From assembly GCA_000750105.3 (NCBI GenBank), contig JPHH03000017.1, positions 496,001 through 560,000 of the forward strand: 64,000 nt of DNA, in the 5' to 3' direction. Under the pieces are notes generated by a model. It saw only the letters and a program-made list of their open reading frames with translations. It ran no database searches and was not told where the DNA came from. A program made the position numbers and the translations under genes. Below are positions 1 through 12,058 of the stretch, piece after piece (the stretch's first letter is position 1; each line of letters starts with the position of its first letter). Source of the DNA: Tolypocladium sp. Sup5 PDA-1. Taxonomy: Eukaryota; Ascomycota; Sordariomycetes; Hypocreales; Ophiocordycipitaceae.

Positions 1-2630
1 CATCGGTGACTGACCTCCCGCCATCGCCGGCCCTGCCTCCATGCCGTCCAGCTCATCCGGCTGTCGCATTATCTCGTGTACTTCGTCCGATCCCCAAACC
101 AAGTCATGATACAGCTCGGGTGCCGCCTCGTGGCCACTGAACACGTATCGTTTAACAAGCCAAGGCAGGTAACGAAACACCTGGAAGCGCATGAACTCGC
201 GCTTCGACACGGCAAAGATGTGGTCCAACTCTTCCAAGCTGCGCCGTTTGGTCTCTTCGACAAACAAGAACACCATGACCAGTGCGACGACGTTAAGTCC
301 GCTGAACAGCCCAAGCGAGCCACCTTGTCCCAGCGCAGAGTAGATGCTGGAGACTTCGTCAGCTAGCCGTTGGCATATGGCGACAACACGTTTATAACAT
401 ACCTTGGGAAGCAAATGGCCAAAAGTCCAGCGAAGAACAAATTGATGGAGATTGCCCAGGCGGTGCCCTGCAGGTGTTAGTATCTGGTCAACTGACCACA
501 GTAATGAGCAACTTACAACTTCTCGATGGGTCAACGGGAAACTCTCGGACGCGAGCGTGAAGGGAATGGGACCCAGGCCGGGAGAGTATGCAACCGCAAA
601 CACTAATCAACGTCAGCATTCGACAGGTAGTCAAAGATCACCATTGACTTACGGAACATGAAGCATGCAGTCACACCAATCCGCTTGTCTTTGTCCTGGA
701 TGAAGGAAGACATGGCCCCTCCCAGCATGAACAGGGACATGAAGGGTAGCGTCGCGTTCAGCCACTTCCTTCGACCCAAGGTATCGATACTCTTGATGGC
801 CGGCAGCGCAAAGAGAAAGTTGATTGCGCCTATTCAAGGTCTCATGTCAGTCACTGCGCATGGGGAGCTATAGTGAGATTCACGTACCGAATCCGACACT
901 ATACGCCATTGATATAAGTGTTGTCCCGGCCCCCACACTACTGAAGAGGGTTCCTGCAAGTGTAAGTGATTGTGAGCATCGCACGAGGCTACTATAGGGC
1001 TACCTACCGGAGTAGAAAGCGCAGACGTTGACTACCAAGTGTTAGCTTACGCCTGTTCCAAAGTCGGTCGTAGAGCTCACCTCCACAAAGCTGCTGTGCC
1101 AAGTTGACGGTTGACGTTGATATCACTGCATTGTACAACCGGCGCTGCTGAAACAGCTGCTTGAATTGAGTGAAGAAGTCTCGAATCACCCAAAAGAAGC
1201 CCGGTGATAGAGCGGCATTGGCATCCAAATCCCCGACACCCACATTCTCTTGTTCGATTGCTTTGTAGACGACGTATAGGTCTCGCAAGGCTTGTAGCTG
1301 CAACGAAGCAATGTCAGCAATCTGGAAAGATAGTGCAGTATAGGCGGTTTCAGAGGGCATACTTCGGTGTTTCTGACTCGCTGCAATATTCGGTACGCCT
1401 TCTCGACGCTATAGTTGGGGCCTCTCATGAGGTGGTAACGGGGCGACTCGGGGCAAAAATACACGGCCATGATGAGCAGGGCCAGACTGGGCACCATCGG
1501 CGCTCCTTGGATGAGGGCGAGCGTCGTGCTATCCGTGCTCGCATTGGTGAAGACCATGTTGAAGGCAAAGCCTGTCATGATGCCAAACGCGACCCTGTGT
1601 AAACCCGTCAGCTGGTGCAAGTCAATGGCCAAGGAGTCACTAGGCTTCGATACCAGAGCTGCCAAGCAAGAATGGCTGAACCACGCCAGAAACCGACTGC
1701 GGTCTCAGAGGCAAGGATCGGAGTGCTGACAGCCTTGATTCCCATGCCTCCCGGGAATGTTAGCATCGACATTGAATCCTAGCTAGGTAGAATATTGGGG
1801 CATATAGGGGAACTCGGGGAACCAACCAAGGCCGTTGAAGATCCTGACGCAGAACAATTGTATCCAGGTGGTTGCAAATACCGCACCGATCGAGCTCCCG
1901 AGAATGAGGAAAGCGGCGACACTGATTCCTCCTCTTCGGCCGTACCAGTAGTTTATGGGCAGCGACAGTGGGCACCCGAGGAGGGCAGCGAAGAACCACG
2001 GCGAGGCATTCGCAGCTCCGAGGCGCCAGTCATCCTTGCTTAAGCTGCGGCTCGTGGTTGTCGGTGTCAAACCCCATTCGCCACTGTATAGCGAGGCACC
2101 GTTAAAGGACGATTGGACGAAGCCTGGACGAATTGGCAATTAGTATTGCCACTCTTCAGGTGGTTGCAGAGGAGACTCGCCTTGTAGCAGAGCTGCCAGT
2201 GAAACGGTAGCAATGACGATTCTCATTCCCTTCTCGCTGAATGCCACATCTCTCTCCCTCCGCAGGGCGCGTTTTTCTTCGACGGTCAGATTCACGGGCA
2301 GGCGATTTCTAACGTCGAAGTCGGGGCGTCTCGCAATCTCGTCGTAGAGGCGTATGTCCTTGGCTACCCTTGCGGCTCGCAAAAGGTCCTCATACTTGAC
2401 GGACGGTAAATGGTGCTCGGCAAACTGTCTTACATCCTCCTCCAGTTCCTGGTCCGTAAAGTGCGCTGCATTGTTGTTACTATAGTTTCGTTTTGCAACC
2501 GCGTAGAACTCGGTGCCATACCCAATGGATTCTCGATGACAGCGCCAGCGTTGGTTCGCCTGCTGCGTACCTGGGCAGAGAATCGGTCGTTGTACCCGCG
2601 AGCGGCTGTCTCCTGCATTGGTGTGACCAT
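1..2630 (-). CDS. MFS sugar/polyol-type transporter (12 exons, 3' end outside window)
   Basis: Membrane permease of the sugar-porter branch of the major facilitator superfamily, expected in the plasma membrane or vacuole; the substrate cannot be read from sequence. I place the start ATG at 2628-2630, just before an N-terminal segment carrying the ENPLAHF signature of this fungal subgroup. Exons are 2630-2522, 2465-2181, 2123-1827, 1747-1654, 1594-1363, 1297-1081, 1031-1008, 953-888, 829-653, 602-517, 467-403 and 346-1, giving 666 codons with no stop before the window edge. Visible family motifs are the loop GRRGG after TM2, PESPRYHLM at the end of TM6, NLAQQLCGVNV in TM7, DTLGRRKW in the second-half loop, and a PETK-like EETKRRSLEELD after TM12. 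The intron at 2180-2124 begins GC instead of GT, and exon 7 is only 24 nt. The long hydrophilic N-terminus separates it from ordinary hexose permeases. Family assignment is firm. Confidence 0.85.
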
Positions 2631-4377
2631 GGCGAATACTACCCCGACCGGTATGAGCAACACATGGGAAGCTTGGTGCGAGATCAGTAGAGGGCAGAAA
2701 GCAAGAACACGGACCGGGCTCACAGAAATCTACGTCAGGCTGCCGGAAGCTCTCTATGCTATATACAGCCTACGCAAGGACGATTGTTGCCGTTTGTGAC
2801 ACGGACTCAGTCACTCACCCAACGTGGTGCATGGCTCCGGACGCGCCACCAAGATACATGATCCTTCGTTGGCTCTGGCTCTGGCTCTGGGGTCTGCCTT
2901 ACACGCCAACAGTCTTCCATACCCCGGACCCATAGGCAGGCTTGGGGAGCTGATGGGGCGGCGCGGGAGTCGTGTGAGCCCAACCGGGCGAGACGGTCCT
3001 CTTGGCATACCTATATTGCTCTGCAACGGCCTCTGCCCGGATGGAGGCTGTGATGTCTGCGCCCGGTTGTCAACAGTGACTGGAAATGGATGTGTCGGCT
3101 GCGTTGGTGAGGCGGGCTGTCCAAAAGCCACCCAACAGGCAACGTTGTTTCCCATGCCCCCATTGGTGATGCCCAGTTCCCCACAACCCTGTTCTATTGT
3201 CGTGAGCCTTGGAGCAAACCAACCGGGGTAAGCAACTGCCGACTTCCTATCACGGCATTGGGCGTCGTTTCTTTGCACGGAAAGCAACGGCCCATTGTCT
3301 CCTGTGCTGCGCATGCCGCTCTTCGTATCTGCGGAATTGACATTGCAGACGCGATGCTCGTGACTCGTTTCTCCCAGGCATCCGTCATGGCCGGTCAGCC
3401 TGTTACACAACAGCCAGGCGGAGCGCGTCGAACAGAGAGGACGGGCGCGATTTCGTGCTGCAGCACGAAATTGCAGCCAGCTGACTCGCCGCACAGCGGC
3501 TTCACAGGAAGCAGAGCTCAAGCCGGCTATCGGCCCATGCATCTCAACTGAACCACCGCGGAGACAATGTAGTCGCGTGGCATTCATCAGTATCGGTCCG
3601 TGTCATCCCCCTGCGTCTGCCCTCTGTTGGGACCTTGGGGCGTCTTCCACCCCGCGCTTCGGTAAGATGAAAATGAGGTTGGAGTGTGTGGACTTCACTT
3701 GGACTTAAAGGAAGCGGCGCGCCTCGATCGACGGCAGACTAATAGCCATGGTTGACAGTCGGGATGCTGCGGCTTCACACCACTTCGAACAAGGCACGCC
3801 TTCCGCCAGCTGAGATCGATTCGCTCGTCACTTTCCCACGTCTGCTGAAGAACAAATGTCGCTGATCTCGCGGGCATGGCCATTGCTGCGGTCTGTAGGC
3901 CAGGTAGGTGAACGATGATGGCCAGCTTGTACAGGAAGCGTGTTGTTCGTGATTTGTGTCTTGCCCAGGGCGTGTCCAGGCTCCGGAGTACGAAGTACCA
4001 CGAGTCCATGTGTGGTGGACGACCAGTTCAAGGCTGCCGGGGGAGGAGCTCACAGTGGAGGTTTCTATTACTTCGTCGGCTTGTTAGGCTACAGCTGGCG
4101 GGGAATCCTCGGCTAAGAACCAGGACAAAGCCCCCCCGGTATGACAGTCACCACATCACTTGTTCATGAACCAAACAAGCCTGGAAGAACTCGTTCATCC
4201 AAGGCCCGCGGCGAATAACCTCACACTCGCGTTGGGAATCTAGGCGGCACAAGCATCTGCCATGACGGGACGACTGACGAATCTGCAACCACAACCACGT
4301 CCCGACCTGCACTGTCGCTATTCTGCCAACTCGTCTGGAGTTGTTGAACAGCGGGGCACCACAGCCTACAGGAAACC
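2631..4377. other. Intergenic region between MFS transporter and ski3 (divergent)
   Basis: About 1.75 kb separates the two divergent genes, so it must hold both promoters. A stop-free stretch of 258 codons lies on the minus strand at 3587-2811, but its composition is like the surrounding GC-rich DNA and I recognise no motif. A short GGCTCT hexamer run occurs near 2873-2893. No RNA gene or mobile element was seen. Confidence 0.5.
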
Positions 4378-7300
4378 ATGTCAAACTCCAAGGCGCTTCT
4401 GAAAGCCATCAACGATGCCATCCGGCAGCAGAAATTCGACGATGCCATCGAAAGGGCCCAAGAGTTTATGAAAAAGGAGCCAAAGAACTACCAAGGGTCG
4501 GTTCTCTCCATCCCGGCCCTCTAGACATGCTCACTGACTTCTCAGACATATATTCTTGGCGTTTGCACTGGACAAGAAGAACAGGCGGGACGAAGCCGAA
4601 AATGTGTACCAGGCGGCCGCAGCGCTGCGCCCCCAGGATGCGCAAGCCTTCCAGGGACTCGTCCAGCTGTATGAGAAGCAAGGCACCAAGAAGCTGGCCG
4701 AGTACCAGCGCGCCGTTGTGAGCCTTGCCCACGTCTTCCACGACGCAGATGACATGTGCAAATGTCAAGACGTTGTGGATAAGTTTGTCGACTTTGCAAG
4801 AGTGCAAGGCGACCCGGTGCAGTATGCCGATGCTCTATGGATCCAACTTCCAGACAGCCCTCTTTACCCAATACTGGAGGGCCGGTTCCCCCATCCGGCG
4901 AGGAGCTACGAGAGCATTGCCCACATACTCGAAGAGTTCGAGAAGAAGCGCATAAACACACTGATCGGCGAGCGGCGCACTCGGCTGGGTGCCAGGCTCA
5001 GTGATGTCACCGCCGAAGCCAAGCGGGAGGTGTACAGCCAAAGCAAACTGGAACACATCTATCGCCAGCTCATCAACTGGACCAACGACGACGAGGTGAG
5101 GCGGACCTACGAGGAAAAGTTGCTTCACTATTGCCACGAGCGTCTGCTTGCCTCGCCCGCCGCTGCCAAAGCTCAAGAGCAAGCCACCGTGCTTGGCCTG
5201 GCCAACGACATGGTGATCATCAAGCACCCCTTCAAGCTCGCGTGGGATATTGCCATTGAGTGGCAGGACCACAAGGAAATCAAGGATTGGGATGTGGATC
5301 TGCTGCGGGCATACTGCTCGTTCTTTCCAGACAGCGACCTGTACAAGGTCATCACGGCATTCTTGACGAGCAGCGTGTCGCCGTTCCCCGCAGCAGAGGA
5401 GCCAGACAAGAAGGCCACTGAGACGGCTGCATCAGACGACAGCGACGACGACGACGATGACGGCGGTGTTCCCACGTCCTTTGTGCCGATGACTGACGAA
5501 GACCGGCTGATCATGCTCACCGAGGGCACAAGCACCACCGAGTCGCCATTCGCGTATCGGCTCGTGGGCCAGTACTTTCTTCAGTTTGGCGAATACGAGA
5601 GCACCGTTGAATTCATGCGCAAGGCTCTGAAATATGTGGCCAAGGAGCGGGAATGGACAGGACTGACGTTTCGGAACACGCAGGATGCCTATTCGCTGTT
5701 CCTTGCCACGGCTCTGGTGTACTATCAGTCCCCACGGCATCACCAAGAGGCGAAGAACCTGTTCGACAAGGTCCTCGAGCACGATGAGACTTCGACTTCA
5801 GCACTGATAGGTGTCGGCCTTATTTTCGAGGAAGAGGAAGAATACGACCAGGCCATCGACTTCTTAAGCCGGGCCCTGCGAAGAGACGGGTCCAACATTC
5901 GCGTAAAATCAGAAGCCGCTTGGGTGAAAGCCTTGAAGGGAGACTGGCAAATGGCCAAGGACGAGCTCCTGCAGTGTATCCAACCCCTGGAGCAGAAAGG
6001 CGCCTCCAAGGAGTTACTCGCAGACACTCAGTACCGTATTGGAAGCTGCCTGTGGAATTTGGACACGAGTCGACAGGCGAGGAAGCAACGAAAGGGCGAA
6101 TGTGCCTATGCCTACTGGCTAGCTGCGCTGAACAACAACTTGAATCACGCCTCGACATATACCAGCCTCGGTATCTTCTACGACGACTACGTCAAAGACA
6201 GGAAGAGAGCGCGTCGCTGCTTCCAGAAGGCGCTCGAGCTGTCCTCTGCAGAAGTTGTCGCTGCTGAACGGCTGGCCCGATCATTTGCAGAGGATGGAGA
6301 CTGGGATCGTGTCGAGCTGGTTGCGCAGCGAATTGTCGATTCTGGCAAGGTCAAACCTCCGCCGGGGTCAAAGAGAAAGGGCATCAGCTGGCCATTTGCT
6401 GCGCTGGGCGTGGCCGAGTTGAACAAGCAAGACTTCCACAAGGCCATCGTTTCGTTCCAGTCGGCACTGAGGTTGTCGCCGAATGACTACCACTCTTGGG
6501 TCGGGCTGGGCGAGAGCTATCATAGCTCCGGCAGATATATTGCGGCAACAAAGGCTATTGCCAATGCGCAGAGTCTGGAGGCAGACTCTAAAGAAGATAT
6601 TTCGGAGGACACGTGGTTCACCAAGTACATGCTTGCTAACATCAGGCGCGAGCTGGGCGAATACGACGAGTCCATAACCCTGTATCAGTCTGTTCTGGAA
6701 ACCCACGCAGGAGAAGAGGGCGTCGTCATTGCTCTCATGCAAACGATGGTGGACAATGCTCTGACGTGCGTGGATAAGGGCCTCTTCGGAAAGGCTGTGC
6801 AGCTGGCGACCGACACAATCAATTTCGCCGCGACCACGAGCGGGAACGTCAGGGAGACGTTTAACTTTTGGAAGAGCCTCGCTGATGCCTGCTCGGTCTT
6901 CTCCTCGGTTCAAAGCCGCACGACAGACCTGCCAGCGAATACGATCAAGGAGCTTCTAGAAAGCAGTCACCAGGAGGCCTTTGATATGCTTGCGACTGTC
7001 GACAAGGTTGGAACCGACGTCGTTTATGCCAAGGGCCTTTACTCCAAGGACGAGCAGCTGGGTGTGGACATCACCAGGTGTTTGCATGCGACGATTCTGT
7101 GCCACAAGGAAGCGATCCACGTTTCGTCCGGCGACGTCCATGCACAGGCTGTGGCAAACTACAACTTGGGATGGGCCGAATTTCGGGCTCATTCGTGCCT
7201 TCCTGCTGACCTGCGGAAGAAGTCGAGCAGCTACATCAAGGCCTCTGTGAGGGCGTTCAAACGATCGATCGAACTGGAAAGTGGAAACTCTGAGTTCTGG

Positions 7301-8686
7301 AATGCCCTCGGCGTGGTGACGAGCGAAATCAACCCATCCGTATCCCAGCACGCGTTCGTCAGGAGCTTGTACCTGAACGAACGCAGTCCGGTGGCGTGGA
7401 CAAACCTGGGTACGCTGGCGTTGCTGGCCGGAGATACCAAGCTTGCCAACGACGCGTACACCAGAGCGCAGTCCGCCGACCCCGATTACGCACACGCATG
7501 GCTGGGCCAAGGATTCGTCGCACTGCTCTTCGGAGATGCGAAGGAAGCCAGGGGAATCTTCACGCACGCCATGGATATTGCAGAGTCATCGTCCTTGCCC
7601 ACTCGGCACCATTACTCGGCATCCGTCTTCGACCACATTCTTACCGCCCCGCCTAATCTGCCTGTGGCATCCCTGATACAGCCGCTCTTTGCCCTGAACC
7701 AAGTGCAAAGCCTAAGGCCACAGGATCTTGCGTTTGCTCATCTATCGACGCTGTTCCAGGAACGGACCCGTGACAGCTCCCGCGCCGTGCAGACGCTGGA
7801 GAAGATTTGCAGCATCACCGAGGCTGATTATGAGTTGACGGAGTCGCCAGACAGCCTATCTAGGTTCACTCTAGCGAGAACCGACCTGGCCAGGGCCTAT
7901 CTGGCTGCTGGCTCGTATGAGCAAGCAGTGGAGTGTGGCGAGATGGCCCTTGGACTGAGCGGCGATGAGAACGAGAGCGAGCTCACGAGCGAGCAACGCA
8001 ACAAGGCGAGGCTGTCTGCGCATCTCACGGTTGGACTGGGGCAGTTTTATCTCAAACAGTTTCGGGAAGCAGAGAAGAGCTTTGAAGCGGCGCTGGAGGA
8101 GTCGGACAACAACCCGGATGCAACCTGCCTCTTAGCACAGGTGCTATGGGCGCAAGGCACGGAAGAGTCGCGGGATAAGGCCCGCGCGGCTCTCTTCGAG
8201 GTGATTGAGAATCATCCCAACCATGTGCAGAGCGTGCTTTTACTAGGGGTTATCGCGCTCCTGGATAAGGATGAGAGCAGTCTGGAGGCGGTGGTGGAAG
8301 AGCTTCAGGGGCTGCGAACAAACGAAAAGGTCACGGCCACGGAGCAGTCGCAGATCGGCGAGGTGCTCCGCGCCGTTGCCGGCATGGGCGAGGGCCGGAC
8401 GGAACAGGACATGTTGACTCAAGTGCAAGAGGATGTCATGCTGTATCCCAATCTGCCCCACGGCTGGTCGTCGCTGGCCGAGGCGACGGGAGACGGGTAC
8501 GCGGCGCAGATGGCACTCAAGGTTGCCACACGCGGCATACCACCAAGAGGCTTCCTGGAGGCGCAAGACCTTGCGAATGCGTACGCCGTGACGGGCAAGG
8601 CAGCGGACGCACAGAGGGCGGCATTGCTGGCGCCATGGGAGAAGAGCAGCTGGCAGGCGTTGGGGGTTGCGACAGCGGGCATATAA
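4378..8686 (+). CDS. ski3: Superkiller protein 3, TPR scaffold of the Ski complex
   Basis: Ski3 is the tetratricopeptide scaffold of the cytoplasmic Ski complex, which feeds mRNA to the exosome for 3'-5' decay. The model starts at ATG 4378-4380, with exon 1 to 4496, an intron at 4497-4545 and exon 2 from 4546 to the stop at 8686, giving 1419 residues, close to the 1432 of yeast Ski3. The protein is almost entirely TPR-like helical pairs. Examples are a first repeat in the opening 40 residues (KALLKAINDAIRQ), ALGVAELNKQDFHKAIVSFQ, and WTNLGTLALLAGDTKLANDAY. An acidic linker rich in Asp lies near residue 337. Placing the start upstream of the intron matters, because a start inside exon 2 would lose the first repeat. 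It is convergent with rmi1, 148 bp away. Expression is expected to be constitutive. Confidence 0.92.
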
Positions 8687-8834
8687 AGCAGACGGCACAT
8701 GGCTCTACTTGTCTGTAAATAGAGGAGCCATATTTCTTGGCCATGAAGTGTACGAAAAGCGGCAGGGCCATGGTATAAAGGGGTATCGTTGATAGAGAGA
8801 AATCATGTCCATCTGCAGCGTCTTCCGTCTAGCG

Positions 8835-9584
8835 TCACCCTGGCCGATCACTGCCTACAGCTTCCTTTAACCTGGCCAGCCGACCCCCTACCCAGGCATC
8901 GTGCCACGCCTCTATCTTCCCGCCCAGCAGCACGCACGTCTCGGGCGTGAGCAAGACGGTGCCGCGCGCAACGACGGTCCCGGCCCTGAGGAGCATCTTC
9001 TCGCCGATGTTGGTCTTGCCGACGCCGATGCGGTCCACCCGGCGCAGCTCGACGGCGAAGATGCGCTTGCCCCGGTGATCCTGCAGGACCAGCCTGTGCG
9101 TTGCGTTGGGGCCTGCGGCAGGCGTTGCTGCTGCTGCTGATGTCGATGCTGTCTGCGCCGTCCTCTGCGTCTGGCTCGCGCCGTCGTCGCCGTTCTGCTC
9201 CTGCGCGGCAACGACCCTCACGACCTCGCGCCCGCGCGTCCGCTCGCCGCGCTCAATGGCCTCGAGCTCCTCGACCTGCTCCCAGCGGCTGAGGCTCAGA
9301 TCCTCGACGTCGAGGACCTGGACGTGGACGTCGCGCGGCAGCGTCGCGTCCCTGGTCGTGGCGGCGGCGGCAGCGGCGTCCGGGAGGGCGGCGAGCAGTG
9401 CGGCGTCGACGAGGCTGCTGGAGGCGAGGTTGCAGGCGAGGAGGCGGGCTTTTGCGGTGGCGAGCAGGGATGGCAGCGGCGGAGGCGGGGAGCGCGAGGT
9501 GGTGAGGGTGGTGAGGAAGGGGGTGGATGGGGGAGGGAGGGATTGGGCGAGGAGGGAGGCGCGGAGTTGGGATGTGAGGTCCAT
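8835..9584 (-). CDS. rmi1: RecQ-mediated genome instability protein 1 (Rmi1)
   Basis: Rmi1 is the OB-fold partner of the RecQ helicase-topoisomerase III complex, which dissolves double Holliday junctions in the nucleus. From the ATG at 9582-9584 the intronless frame gives 249 residues. It shows an N-terminal helical DUF1767-type region (DLTSQLRASLLAQ, then a low-complexity Pro/Ser/Thr stretch), a segment with DVHVQVLDVEDLSLSRWEQVEE, and an OB-fold core containing HRLVLQDHRGKRIFAVE and IGEKMLLRAG, ending in an LTPETCVLLGGKIE strand. A longer frame opens at 9785, but the extra residues look unlike the family. An Ala/Thr-rich insert sits in the OB-fold loop. It is divergent from vps51 across 407 bp. 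Confidence 0.85.
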   Translation of the reverse strand: MDLTSQLRASLLAQSLPPPSTPFLTTLTTSRSPPPPLPSLLATAKARLLACNLASSSLVDAALLAALPDAAAAAATTRDATLPRDVHVQVLDVEDLSLSRWEQVEELEAIERGERTRGREVVRVVAAQEQNGDDGASQTQRTAQTASTSAAAATPAAGPNATHRLVLQDHRGKRIFAVELRRVDRIGVGKTNIGEKMLLRAGTVVARGTVLLTPETCVLLGGKIEAWHDAWVGGRLARLKEAVGSDRPG

Positions 9585-9991
9585 GAGATGAGATGGGTGT
9601 GAGGTGTTGATGAGATGTGGTTTATGTCGTGGACCACACGTCTTGGCTGTGGTTGCTGTTGCAGGTTGCCATGGGTTTCGTGACCATTCTTCGTTGAAAA
9701 TCAGCTTGCTACTAGCACGGATATCGAAGTTGAAGCTGTCCGCGATGTGGAGGTGACGATGTTTGATAAAGGCGAGCGAGGTCACAGGGGTCCAGCGCTC
9801 GCGTCCAGAAGGCTTCCACGCTAGCTCTAGCGCCCTCCGTGCCTGCCGCAGAGCCTCTGCCCCCTGTACCTATAACGTCGGGTGCCTGCAGCGTCCCGTC
9901 ATGGCCACCTCACATCAGCCTCACATCCAACAACGGGAAGCTGTCCTCCTCGCACCGCGCAGCATCACGACCCCAGCATCAGATCACCACC
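9585..9991. promoter_or_regulatory. Shared promoter region of rmi1 and vps51
   Basis: This 407-bp gap lies between two divergent start codons and therefore carries both promoters. The half next to vps51 is rich in C and CA/CT tracts, as is common just upstream of fungal start codons. No TATA box or recognisable operator stands out. Confidence 0.5.
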
Positions 9992-10899
9992 ATGTCCACA
10001 ATCGCCTCCCCCCGCGATCCCTCCGCGCCCCTCCGCCGCCTCCCCTCCGGCACGCCCACATCCTCCACCCGGCCCTCCCTCGACCTCGCCCGCTCCGCCG
10101 TCACCTCCCCCGTCAACAACCATGCCTCGCAGCCGCCGCCCCCTCAGCCGAAGCGCTCCAACCGCGCCGCCCTGCGCGAGTACTACAAGCTGCGCGCGCC
10201 GCTGCCGCGCATCGAGGTGCCCGACTCGGAGGTGCCCGCCAGCGAGCTCGACGCCGAGGACTTTGACGCCGAGGCGCACGTCGCGCGGGTCGTCGCCGGC
10301 TGCGGGCTCGAGGAGCTGCTGCGGCTGTATGCGCAGGTCATCGGCGAGGTGCGGGCGCTGGATGCGGAGAAGAAGGCGCTCGTGTACGACAATTACAGCA
10401 AGCTCATTACCGCGACGGAGACGATACGAAAGGTATGCGGCTGGCCAACATCAACCCGTGCATGGATGCATTCAAGCTAACACGGCCATCATAGATGCGC
10501 GCAAACATGGACCCCCTAAACCCCATGGCCTCGACCCTCGATCCCGCCATCGCACAAATCTACAGCCAAGCATCTTCAATACGGGAGGCCGCGCGTGAGA
10601 CAGTACCGGCACCAGACTCGGACGAAGGCAAGCAATGGGAGGCCGAGGCGCGGAGACGGAGGACGAGAGAGCTAGCCAAGACGGCGCTCGCGACGCCGCA
10701 ACGGCTGCGAGAACTAGCAAAGGAGGGCAGGATGGAGGAGGCGAGGAGGCAGTGGGAGCTCCCGCGGCGGTTGTTAGTGGCGTGGAAGGAGAAGGGAGTT
10801 GGTGGTGAGGACGTGCAAGCTGTCATCGAGGAGGGGGATGCGGTGGTGAGGCTGGCGAGGGAACCAAAGTCGGCGAGGACATCGACAGCTAGTCGCTGA
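9992..10899 (+). CDS. vps51: Vacuolar protein sorting 51 (GARP complex subunit)
   Basis: Vps51 is the small GARP subunit that tethers endosome-derived vesicles at the trans-Golgi and binds a t-SNARE through its N-terminus. Exon 1 is 9992-10432 and exon 2 is 10495-10899, joined across a 62-bp intron with a GTATGC donor and TAG acceptor, giving 281 residues. The signature of fungal Vps51 is clear. A disordered Ser/Pro-rich start is followed by SNRAALREYYKLRAP. Then comes a Vps51/Exo84-type helical core with LLRLYAQVIGEVRALDAEKKALVYDNY and ITATETIRKMRANMDPL. The C-terminus is a charged predicted helix. The ATG at 9992 is the first in this frame near the conserved part. Confidence 0.9.
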
Positions 10900-11017
10900 C
10901 GGCAGCGAGATCGTTGGGTACAACAACAGCTAATTCATAATGACTCCTGCAACGCTCTCGGCTCTACTATACACAACCTCTCCCACAGCCCGCAGACGCC
11001 TCGCCCCCTTTGGTCGT

Positions 11018-12058
11018 CTATGCCAGCTCACTTACATCCAGAATCCTAAACGGATCCTTGTCGTACTCGCTCAGCACCACCTCCGCCCCCGGCACCTCCG
11101 TCTTGAGCTGCTCCTCCAGCCGCGGCCGCAGCACCTCGTTCAGGTACCCCCTCTCCGAGTTGCTGTGAAAAACCTGCACCAGCGTGCGCCCCTGCTGGAT
11201 GGCCCGCAGAGCAGAGTGGTGGCTCGTCTCGCCCGTCACCAGCAGCTCCACGTCGGCGCCCTTGAGCACGTCGTAGCCGCTGCCGGCGCACACGCCGAAG
11301 CTGCGCACCGTCGTGGTGGCGACGTCGGCGCCGACGGGGCTCGCGACCATGACGTGCCGCAGGCCGCCGAGCCTGGCCGCCAGGCGCTTCAGGATCTCGG
11401 GCAGCGGCACGGCGGCGTCGTCGTCGAAGCGGCCGAGGGCGCCGTAGCCGGCGGGCGCGTGCGAGTCCGGGGCCGTGGCGCAGGGGACCGCGACGGAGCG
11501 GGCGGCGCGGTGCGGGCCGGCGACGATGTCGGCGAGCCAGGTGTTGAGGCCCTTGGGCGCGGCGTCGACGGCCGTGTGTGGGCAGTAGACGGCGATGCCG
11601 GCCTGGGCGAGGTGCAGGAGGGTTGCTTGCTGGGGGTCCTTGTTGGTGATGGACTTGAGGCCGGAGAAGATGAAGGGGTCTTGCGGGCATGTCAGCAATC
11701 GCACAGAGGACAGTAACAGATGGGAGGGCAGCAGAGATGCATACGGTAGCTGACAATGACGCTGACGCCCTGCCTGACGGCGTCGATGGCGACTTGGTAT
11801 GTCAGGTCGTTGGTCACCAGGACCTTGGGCTTCTTCCCCTGTGCCTCTGCGTTGCCGACGAGCAGGCCGACATTGTCCCACGAGCGATCCGCAAGCTCTT
11901 CAGGATATCTGGAGGCATCTGATTAGCAACATTGTACCGCAACTTGGCTAGAAAGCAGTCCTTCAGGGCACGTACAGCTTCTTCATCGAGTCCACCACCA
12001 GCTGCGTAAACTTGGACGGCCGAACCTGCCACGCGCCCCAAGATCCGGCGTCAGCCAT
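11018..12058 (-). CDS. nif3: NIF3-like dinuclear metal-binding protein
   Basis: A member of the NIF3/YbgI family, a widespread metal-dependent hydrolase-like fold whose physiological substrate is unsettled; some bacterial relatives are annotated GTP cyclohydrolase type 2. Exons are 12058-11976, 11908-11745 and 11679-11018, giving 302 residues. Family motifs are visible: ADRSWDNVGLLVG near residue 32, SYHPFIFSGLKSI at about 79-91 (metal-binding His), GIAVYCPHTAVDA, and the late TGETSHHSAL and VFHSNSERGYL motifs that supply further His/Glu ligands. The first donor, GTACGT, is a strong match and restores the KKLYPEEL junction. It is divergent from the BolA gene. Confidence 0.9.

Noticed and set aside
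2811..3587. 258-codon minus-strand frame between the MFS gene and ski3
   Set aside because: No domain, no splice support and a composition like random GC-rich DNA; a plus-strand frame overlaps it just as well.
8835..9785. Longer rmi1 start at 9785
   Set aside because: The extra 67 residues do not resemble Rmi1, and the 9584 ATG directly precedes the family N-terminus.
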